From: Teredinibacter sp. KSP-S5-2
GTDB taxonomy: Bacteria > Pseudomonadota > Gammaproteobacteria > Pseudomonadales > Cellvibrionaceae
Direction of reading: 5' to 3'
Length of the DNA stretch: 64,000 bases
Assembly (NCBI RefSeq): GCF_032773895.1
Contig: NZ_CP120416.1
Coordinates: 3,687,001-3,751,000 of the forward strand
The notes under the pieces: generated by a model
Seen by the model: the letters and a program-made list of their open reading frames with translations, nothing else
Database searches by the model: none
Told to the model about the DNA's origin: nothing
Made by a program: the position numbers and the translations under genes
Shown here: positions 36,124 to 41,652 of the stretch, one piece after another
Position numbering within the stretch: position 1 is the first letter of the stretch
Layout of the letters: each line of letters starts with the position of its first letter

Positions 36124-36201
36124 AAAATATACTTCTTGATCCGCGTGAAATATGACGCCGTAAACACGCGCTTGTCACGATATTTTTCTTATTAAAACAC
36201 T

Positions 36202-36552
36202 CTACTCTCTCCATGGATCTCTGCCCTTTTTGTTCGCCTCCACCACAGGCATCTCGGACTTCAATAAGGCTCTTCCTTGCTTTATCAGCAACCAAGAATA
36301 GAAGAAAAACATGAGAGCAAATGCATTGAATAAAACAAACATAACTATGGCCAATGTTATATCTCCAGAAAATGGCAGCTCATATTTCTTAAATTCTAAC
36401 CGAACAACTTCATTTAGCGCCCAACTATAAACCGCACAAGACAGTACTATGGTGACAACCAAAGCCATCTCACCAGGCAGAAAAATTGCACCTACTCCTA
36501 TTGGAAGGATTTGACCTAAAACACCCAATACGACCGAAAATAATATATTCAT
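36202..36552 (-). CDS. Small membrane protein (cassette)
   Basis: A 116-residue protein with three transmembrane helices (about 3-27, 31-50 and 65-90) and a basic C-terminal tail (ANKKGRDPWRE). It begins immediately after the attC site at 36557-36616. No family recognised. Confidence 0.65.
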   Translation of the reverse strand: MNILFSVVLGVLGQILPIGVGAIFLPGEMALVVTIVLSCAVYSWALNEVVRLEFKKYELPFSGDITLAIVMFVLFNAFALMFFFYSWLLIKQGRALLKSEMPVVEANKKGRDPWRE

Positions 36553-36556
36553 ACAG

Positions 36557-36616
36557 TCTTAACCTTGCCAGAATAAGCCAAACGAAGTCAGGTCGTTATT
36601 GCTGACCTTGTTATGA
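36557..36616 (-). repeat. attC site
   Basis: A 60-base site with left core TCTTAAC and right core GTTATGA; inside, CAG/CTG and AAGG/CCTT arms pair around a short variable centre. It directly follows the gene at 36617-37159. Confidence 0.75.
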
Positions 36617-37159
36617 TTAACTAAATGTGCCATAGAATAATACGCCTTGCCATAAATATAGTACAGAAGCGAATATACTATAGGTAAGCATATTCGCCTG
36701 ATAAAACTGCTTAATAGTTAAACCTGACTGTCGCCACCACCTATGCCTTCGCACAAAGAAAAATTCAATTTTTGACGATAACCACCAGTTAAATAAAACA
36801 CCAAGAGTACAAGCAATAACACCAATAATTATCGAGGGCCTATCCGCTTCAATGGACGGGCCAAGCATTGAAGGCGCAGTGATAAGTGCCGGACCAATTC
36901 CAACAACACCAGAAAACAGATTACCGTATGCTGAAAGAGCTAAAGAGCGGTAATAACCTCTTCTTTTAAAGTAAATAAACTCTATAAAGATTATAACGGG
37001 CATTGCTAACCAGCCCCATGCCGACATAATCGGCAATATAGGAGCAAGAGAATTTGCATTCACATATGGAGATAACCCGACAATTGGTATTACTACAAGA
37101 TATTTCACATTACCCCAATTAAAACATATCGAGCCGACTGTAACGTTAATAGGCTGCAT
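36617..37159 (-). CDS. Membrane protein (cassette)
   Basis: A 180-residue protein with four to five transmembrane helices (for example IIGVIACTLGVLFNWWLSSK) and a conserved-looking basic loop (FFVRRHRWWRQSGLTIKQFY). No family recognised. An upstream GTG at 37183 would add eight residues, but this part is shared with a noncoding repeat at 39573-39735, so the ATG at 37159 is preferred. Confidence 0.6.
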   Translation of the reverse strand: MQPINVTVGSICFNWGNVKYLVVIPIVGLSPYVNANSLAPILPIMSAWGWLAMPVIIFIEFIYFKRRGYYRSLALSAYGNLFSGVVGIGPALITAPSMLGPSIEADRPSIIIGVIACTLGVLFNWWLSSKIEFFFVRRHRWWRQSGLTIKQFYQANMLTYSIFASVLYLWQGVLFYGTFS

Positions 37160-37307
37160 CGCTCGCCTATACTTCTCAACCACTTCATATTTTAAATTTA
37201 ATTCTTACTATGTTTATAACTCTGCGCGGACGACTATCCACGACCAAAAATTGAGCACCGACCCGATACATGGCCAAGGTCGCGCAGCGAGCGAGACCGT
37301 GTATCAC
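37144..37307. repeat. Dispersed repeat, copy A
   Basis: About 160 bases strongly similar, in the same direction, to 39573-39735. Shared landmarks are AATTCATA/AACTTCAT-like sequence, TAACTCTGC, the segments CCGACCCGA and ACATGGCC, and CAGCGAGCGAG...GTGTATC. The small open frame over it (37185-37367) is not preserved in copy B, so the repeat is noncoding. Confidence 0.8.
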
Positions 37308-37411
37308 CCTGCCAAACAGTGACAAACACGGAGCACTTTTTGTGTAATAATGAGCAAAGCAAAACACAAAAGGTTCGGGGGTTTAACATCGGTTTGAGCA
37401 GTTTGTTAGAG

Positions 37412-37729
37412 CTAACCACACACACTGAAACCAAGAACAAACTTATACTCACAATCAGTTTCTTCATTACACTCTTGTATAACGTGATATTCGTTAAAAC
37501 ACACATCACCCGAATCTCGTACACAGTAATATGAAAAGTTTCCGCCAACTTGTGTAGGACAACGATCTACTTGAATTGACCTTTTCTTTAGAGAGTCTTT
37601 CCTACCGGAATACATTTTCCCTTTATAAATGTTGCCAATACGCTCCATTTCAGATAATTCATAGCTAGTGTACTTGGCTACACACCCAGAAACCAAAAAA
37701 ACTAGAAGTATACTTAGAATAGCATTCAC
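37412..37729 (-). CDS. Small lipoprotein with cysteine-rich C-terminus (cassette)
   Basis: A 105-residue protein starting with a lipoprotein signal (ILSILLVFLVSGCVAKYTSY, lipid Cys at residue 16). The mature region has six or more cysteines (VDRCPTQ, YYCVRD, DVCFNE, QECNEETDCEY, FSVCG), probably disulphide-bonded. Its TAG stop abuts GTTAGAG, the right core of a partial attC site at 37405-37411. Function unknown. Confidence 0.65.
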   Translation of the reverse strand: MNAILSILLVFLVSGCVAKYTSYELSEMERIGNIYKGKMYSGRKDSLKKRSIQVDRCPTQVGGNFSYYCVRDSGDVCFNEYHVIQECNEETDCEYKFVLGFSVCG

Positions 37730-37733
37730 TATA

Positions 37734-37792
37734 CTTTACACCTTAATATCCAAAAAAGTTTTGCTTGCATTTGCTGTCTTTGCTTGTTAACT
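37734..37792 (-). repeat. Degenerate attC site
   Basis: About 59 bases with a weak left half TTTACACC and a right core GTTAACT. The right side TTTGCTTGTTAACTTTTTT nearly repeats the right side of the attC at 38637-38694 (TTTGACTTGTTAACTTTTTT). Confidence 0.55.
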
Positions 37793-37800
37793 TTTTTGCT

Positions 37801-38211
37801 TTAGTGCTTATATGTATCGATATCAACCAACGCACCAATTTCACCTAAAAATCCTATTGTTTCAACTTCGAAACCTATCGCTGGAGTTGAATGCTCTTTA
37901 TTCATCGAGAACCGCAAAACCACTTCAAATCTTGGTAAAACATTGAAACGCTCTTTTGCCTGAAGAATGAGATCTTTCTTAGCTTTGAGTTTATCAATGA
38001 TCTTCGTAGACATTTCAAATATGTCAATATGGTCATTAACAATATTGTTGGTTGAAAGCTCCCAAGAACTCATTTTCGGGATTTTTCCAGCAATCTTTGA
38101 GCCTTTTCGCCTTATCGAAGTTGGTTCAATTCCGAGAAATTTAGTTACTTCGTCAGGCTCAAAGTCATCTCCATCTAGAGCAAAGTAAACTCTTCCTTCA
38201 TTAGTATTCAC
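37801..38211 (-). CDS. DUF4279-family protein (cassette)
   Basis: A 136-residue soluble protein matching DUF4279: VYFALDGDDFEPDEVTKFLG, IEPTSIRRKGSKIAGK, SSWELST, then a C-terminal beta-rich part. Members are frequent in integron cassettes and have no known function. Starts with GTG at 38211, supported by an AGGAG ribosome-binding site seven bases upstream. Confidence 0.8.
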   Translation of the reverse strand: MNTNEGRVYFALDGDDFEPDEVTKFLGIEPTSIRRKGSKIAGKIPKMSSWELSTNNIVNDHIDIFEMSTKIIDKLKAKKDLILQAKERFNVLPRFEVVLRFSMNKEHSTPAIGFEVETIGFLGEIGALVDIDTYKH

Positions 38212-38226
38212 TTGGTACTCCTAGAG

Positions 38227-38316
38227 AGCTAACGCCTTTAGCATGGACCGCGGTATAGGCGCGAAGCGCCGGAACGGAGGTTCAGCCGAAGGCGATCATT
38301 CACCTTTTTGTTATGT
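38227..38316 (-). repeat. attC site
   Basis: A 90-base site with left AGCTAAC and right GTTATGT cores and nested GC-rich arms (GCTAACGCC on the left, AGGCG and CACCTTTTTGTTA on the right), including the inner hairpin GGCGCGAAGCGCC. Confidence 0.75.
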
Positions 38317-38331
38317 GCTTTACGACAGCAC

Positions 38332-38634
38332 TCATAAAGTAGTGCTTAACCTTAGAATATGATAACTCACAATAAAGACTAAACCACTAACATAGAGAAG
38401 ACACAAGCCTCCGTACCCTACGTACCCTATTTGCTTAGCACGTTTTGGGGCACCAAAAGCCAGCTTGCCCGACCCGACTATTCCGAAGGCTAGCAGAGTA
38501 AACAAAATAAGCATTAATACTACACTACGACCTGCATCTGGATCAGCTACTACCCCAATTACGGAAAGCACCGCAATGGGCCACCACGCAATATGCTTAT
38601 AGATTTTTGACTGAATTTCTATTGTGTTCTCCAT
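38332..38634 (-). CDS. Small membrane protein (cassette)
   Basis: A 100-residue protein with three predicted transmembrane helices (about 15-30, 38-58 and 72-95). The ATG at 38634 is preferred because upstream codons are in the attC site. No family recognised. Confidence 0.62.
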   Translation of the reverse strand: MENTIEIQSKIYKHIAWWPIAVLSVIGVVADPDAGRSVVLMLILFTLLAFGIVGSGKLAFGAPKRAKQIGYVGYGGLCLLYVSGLVFIVSYHILRLSTTL

Positions 38635-38636
38635 TA

Positions 38637-38694
38637 CACATAACGCCTCAAACACCGGCGTGTTTAATGCTTTCCCGGCTTTGACTTGTTAACT
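38637..38694 (-). repeat. attC site
   Basis: A compact 58-base site: left core ACATAAC, right core GTTAACT, with CAAA/TTTG and CCGGC/GCCGG-like arms. The HNH-nuclease gene ends inside it. Confidence 0.82.
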
Positions 38695-39520
38695 TTTTTA
38701 AATCGTTCATTTTTAACCACGGTCTACGCCTATGTAGCATTCGATGGCAATTCGAGCATACCAAAGCTATGTCTTCCCTTTTTGTTTCCTCTCCATCGTC
38801 CTTGAGCTCACTTATCGGCTTAGTATGGTGCGCCTCGATAAACTCAGCACCCAGGTCTCCATAAAAAGCTTCAAAATCAAAGCCACAACATTCACATTGT
38901 AATTTTCCGTATCTATCCAGTGCTTCTGCTTTAACTTGCGATATCAGCTTTGAATTTCTTTCCCTCGACCTGTGCAATCTTTCTTTTACCTTCCCCTCAG
39001 GGAATCCGTCTCGAAAGGAGGGCTTATCTGGGTCAAGTTCATCTGCTTTTGCTCGATTTTCAGCAAGAGAGATCAATTCAATTAGAAATTCCGATACTTC
39101 GTCTAGTGTCCTTGGTAGAGAGATAACGACATCAAGGCTAAAGAAATATTTCTCAAAATACTCTTTGCGCTCATCATTTCTTCCGTCTCTCTTCGATGGT
39201 CTATAACGCCAATCGAGACAATCTCCGTCCTCGTTTGAAGAAAAGTCATGAATTTCAGCTATTGGTCCAGCTCTATCTTCAGGAAAAAGAACGACGTAGT
39301 AACCATTCACTTCGTTCCATTTTATTAAAAGTAGCCACAGATTTATTCCTTTCGGATTTTCAATTAAAAAACCTCCTTCGAAATCCTTCGAATTTACCCA
39401 TTGGTGAAAATCCTTCAATGGCCTGGGGGGTAATTCTTTACTGATCAATGGGTAAGCTTTCTCTTTACTGCTGTATTGGGATAGCACCCTACACAAATTC
39501 TGTACTATCTGAATATCCAC
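38648..39520 (-). CDS. HNH endonuclease (cassette)
   Basis: A 290-residue protein. The C-terminal 90 residues are a McrA-like HNH nuclease: zinc ligands Cys209/Cys212 (QCECCGFDF), the catalytic FIEAHHTKPIS (His231-His232), then DIALVCSNCHRMLHRRRPWL with Cys255, Cys258 and the HNH histidine at 263. The N-terminal 150 residues have no recognised family and may read a DNA feature or a modification, as in other two-part HNH restriction proteins. It is a candidate stand-alone defence or type IV restriction gene. It starts with GTG at 39520 and ends within an attC site. The family is certain; the role is inferred. Confidence 0.83.
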   Translation of the reverse strand: MDIQIVQNLCRVLSQYSSKEKAYPLISKELPPRPLKDFHQWVNSKDFEGGFLIENPKGINLWLLLIKWNEVNGYYVVLFPEDRAGPIAEIHDFSSNEDGDCLDWRYRPSKRDGRNDERKEYFEKYFFSLDVVISLPRTLDEVSEFLIELISLAENRAKADELDPDKPSFRDGFPEGKVKERLHRSRERNSKLISQVKAEALDRYGKLQCECCGFDFEAFYGDLGAEFIEAHHTKPISELKDDGEETKREDIALVCSNCHRMLHRRRPWLKMNDLKKLTSQSRESIKHAGV

Positions 39521-39572
39521 TTATCTCTCCACAGACGTTTACGGGTCGGGCTGCTCAGCGACCTGCTGTAAG

Positions 39573-39735
39573 GCGTTGATAGGCGGCCGCGCTCGCTCGT
39601 ACTTCCCAACCAATTCATAACTCAAATTTAACTCTTACTCAATTAATAACTCTGCCCAGACGACTTGTGTTACAGCTCTGAACAGACCGACCCGAGACAT
39701 GGCCGAGGTCTCTCAGCGAGCGAGGCAGTGTATCG
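39573..39735. repeat. Dispersed repeat, copy B
   Basis: Second copy of the 160-base element, located in a 290-base spacer between the HNH gene and the next cassette gene, followed by a small AAAACGC/GCGTTTT hairpin (about 39755-39772) and a GTTAAAT core at 39811-39817, which is a perfect attC right core. Confidence 0.8.
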
Positions 39736-39811
39736 TTTTACATCAGGCGGCAGAAAAACGCGTAGCGTTTTAATGTCCTATAGGTCGTTAACAGGTTCGG
39801 TCATATAGATG

Positions 39812-40114
39812 TTAAATGCCTGATGCACCAATGACTGCAACACCCAAAAACAACGCGATTACACCTAACAGCCTTAGCCACCATAGGTAGAACCGCTTGA
39901 AACATAGGTTGACTAAGAAAAGTAATGAACCAACCAAGCCAACTATTATAAATAACCCAGTCACAAATGCAGCCGGCTCTCCACCGTAGAAATATTGATG
40001 GACTGAATCAGGTATATGTTTCCAAAAGAATATCTCTATAAGTAGCACTACTACACTAAGTAAGCCAAGAGATAAACTCGTAATTTCAATTCTTTGCCAC
40101 ATACCTTGTGCCAT
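39812..40114 (-). CDS. Small three-helix membrane protein (cassette)
   Basis: A 100-residue hydrophobic protein with three transmembrane helices (about 10-30, 47-68, 78-98). Starts at 40114, within the left core of the attC site at 40113-40191, and its stop lies in a GTTAAAT core. A typical cassette-borne membrane protein without known function. Confidence 0.65.
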   Translation of the reverse strand: MAQGMWQRIEITSLSLGLLSVVVLLIEIFFWKHIPDSVHQYFYGGEPAAFVTGLFIIVGLVGSLLFLVNLCFKRFYLWWLRLLGVIALFLGVAVIGASGI

Positions 40115-40191
40115 TTAACGCCAAGCCAGGCGGAAAGTACGGTGTGGCGAAGCCACGAAGTATTTGTCCTTGCTTAGGCGCCTTGTTAGAG
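40113..40191 (-). repeat. attC site
   Basis: One of the best sites in the array: left core ATTTAAC (perfect RYYYAAC), right core GTTAGAG, and inside AACGCC/GGCGCC, CAAGC/GCTTAGG-type arms and a central GTGGCGAAGCCAC hairpin. Confidence 0.88.
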
Positions 40192-40200
40192 GTTTCATAT

Positions 40201-40698
40201 CTATAGCCAAGAGAGCGCGTGCTCTTTTATAAAATTAGTATCATGCATTACCACTCTGATACGCTCAAGCTTTGCCAAAGCTTGGCCATTAAGCATACGA
40301 AAATTATCATAACTTAGTATTGCAGGCTGCCCATTCGATTGCGACAACTCTATTTTCCTATTGTGGTCGGGAACGAACATTACCCTTTTTTCATTATCTG
40401 GACGTGGAGTAACATCAATAAAAGCGCCTTCAGAATTAATCCAAACTGCATGAAATTGAGCTTCTATAAATTCTTTTGTTGAATCCTGAGAAATCATCCA
40501 ACCATGTTGCATATCTCCACCTGCACATTTCATTTTCACCCAAGTGTTAAAAAAACAATTATGTATTTCCGGAGAGAACTCACTAGGACGAAAATATTTT
40601 AAAAGTACCACTTCATTCTCGTTTAAATCGAGATGCCGGATGATATTTTTCACCGATCCATTTACTTTCTTCGGAGATTTGGGATTAAATCTCATCAT
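40201..40698 (-). CDS. Hypothetical protein (cassette)
   Basis: A 165-residue soluble protein. No family recognised. It contains blocks that look conserved: FFNTWVKMKCAGGDMQHGWM, QFHAVWINSEGAFIDVTPRP and RVMFVPDHNR, a pattern with His, Cys and Asp residues suggestive of a metal site or a papain-like/SufE-like fold. It lies between two strong attC sites and so is one complete cassette. Confidence 0.7.
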   Translation of the reverse strand: MMRFNPKSPKKVNGSVKNIIRHLDLNENEVVLLKYFRPSEFSPEIHNCFFNTWVKMKCAGGDMQHGWMISQDSTKEFIEAQFHAVWINSEGAFIDVTPRPDNEKRVMFVPDHNRKIELSQSNGQPAILSYDNFRMLNGQALAKLERIRVVMHDTNFIKEHALSWL

Positions 40699-40712
40699 CT
40701 TAGCCTAATGAC

Positions 40713-40845
40713 CTCTAACGCCGCCAACAGCGACAGCTTGCATGGAACACCTTTTGTTTAAAAATGAGCGAAGCGAAACACAAAAGGTGCGGAGTGTAAA
40801 CTGTCCAGCCCACTCAGTGGGCGATGCTGCCTGGCCTTGTTAAGC
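40713..40845 (-). repeat. attC site
   Basis: 133 bases with left CTCTAAC and right GTTAAGC cores. Inside are GCCGCC/GGCC arms and a long hairpin ACACCTTTTGTTT...AAACACAAAAGGTG (about 40747-40788) that has a relative at 37330-37375. The stop of the gene at 40840-41250 lies in the right core. Confidence 0.82.
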
Positions 40846-41250
40846 ATTTTCGTATTCTTGAGAAATTTCGTCTCTTTTACTCTCTACTGAGATATGCAAA
40901 ATAACCGTATTTTGTAGATCGCACGACAAATGAAAAGCCGAGTGCTTTGAAAACCATAACACCTCAGAAAGGAGTTCTTCTGCATGCCAAGTAGTAGCTA
41001 CAAACGATTCATCCGGTATTTCCTTACCCTCAAACTGTAAAATATTTGAAGAATCAACTGAATCATCCCAAGAGTTGCAGTTTATTCCCCAAGCCATCAT
41101 GTACAGGCATCCCGACTCGCAAAGCCAATCACTGACTTTCGCCTGCCATTCAGGTGCTACCTCTTGATCGATTACTACCACACACTTAAATGGTTTAAAC
41201 CTAGATATATCGGGGAGTGCTGAATTGTTTTGTATTTGCACGTATTCCAT
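40840..41250 (-). CDS. Conserved hypothetical protein (first cassette gene)
   Basis: A 136-residue soluble protein with a clearly constrained centre: VVVIDQEVAPEWQAKVSDWL, CLYMMAWGINCNSWDDSVD and FVATTWHAEELLSEVLWFSK. It resembles a small uncharacterised protein family (DUF7684-like in my recollection, not verified). It is the gene nearest the right end of the array, the position that would be next to the integron attI site and its Pc promoter in a complete integron. No clear ribosome-binding site precedes the ATG. Confidence 0.7.
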   Translation of the reverse strand: MEYVQIQNNSALPDISRFKPFKCVVVIDQEVAPEWQAKVSDWLCESGCLYMMAWGINCNSWDDSVDSSNILQFEGKEIPDESFVATTWHAEELLSEVLWFSKHSAFHLSCDLQNTVILHISVESKRDEISQEYENA

Positions 41251-41652
41251 TGTGAGTACGCCTAACAGTTTATTCTGCGCACCAAGTGCGTATATCTCTT
41301 GGTGCGCATATTTCGTTTTTGAGTTTATCTTTTTTCTTTAAAATCAATAAATTAACTATATCACACAGTTAAAAAGCGCACACAATGCGCACAGCTTGCT
41401 AAATTTTGGCGCACAAAGCACCCTAAGTTACGACAATGTAATCACATAACCAACTAATTGTGATAGATGCACAAGGAGTATTGATTAGAAGCCAGCAAGT
41501 TTTTCGCTGCAGCGGTTTAAACCTTGCTACCAAGCTTCTCGCTGTATACCAGAGCTATATTAGACGAATACAACTTCCCTTGGAGCTTGTTTCAAATAGG
41601 AAGGCCCTCCGACAGCTAGCTATCGGAGGGAGAAAGGAGAGGAGTTGAAAAA
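41251..41652. other. Right border of the cassette array
   Basis: About 400 bases without a supported gene. It starts with a lone core GCCTAAC (GTTAGGC on the minus strand, the classical cassette insertion core) at 41269-41275, followed by an 11-bp inverted repeat TGCGCACCAAG...CTTGGTGCGCA (about 41276-41309), then an AT-rich stretch. An integron integrase would be expected here and is not seen. A second hairpin, CCCTCCGA...TCGGAGGG at 41605-41630, precedes the chitobiase stop. Confidence 0.6.
41605..41630 (-). terminator. Probable terminator of the chitobiase gene
   Basis: A near-perfect palindrome of CCCTCCGATAGCT type (13-bp arms, no loop) just after the GH20 stop. The T-run is weak, so it may be a 3'-end stabiliser instead of an efficient terminator. 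Confidence 0.5.

Larger units (their letters stand above)
31671..41275 (-). mobile_element. Integron cassette array without integrase (CALIN)
   Basis: About 9.6 kb of small genes, nearly all on the minus strand, many followed by an attC-type site in which a left copy of (R)YYYAAC and a right copy of GTTRRRY flank a partly palindromic core. The clearest sites are at 32854-32932, 33368-33473, 36557-36616, 38637-38694, 40113-40191 and 40713-40845. In several of them the stop codon of the preceding cassette gene lies inside the right-hand GTTR box, as is common in cassettes. No intI gene is found on either side: the next gene to the right is a chitobiase. The right boundary is a lone GCCTAAC core at about 41269-41275. 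Such clusters can still be rearranged by an integrase elsewhere in the genome. Confidence 0.82.

Noticed and set aside
37185-37367. 60-codon minus-strand frame in the cassette array
   Set aside because: It lies in the dispersed repeat; the matching copy at 39573-39735 contains stops in this frame, so the sequence is noncoding.
41460-41648. Plus-strand frame near the array end considered as an integron integrase remnant
   Set aside because: The 62 codons contain none of the tyrosine-recombinase motifs (no conserved Arg, His or Tyr boxes).
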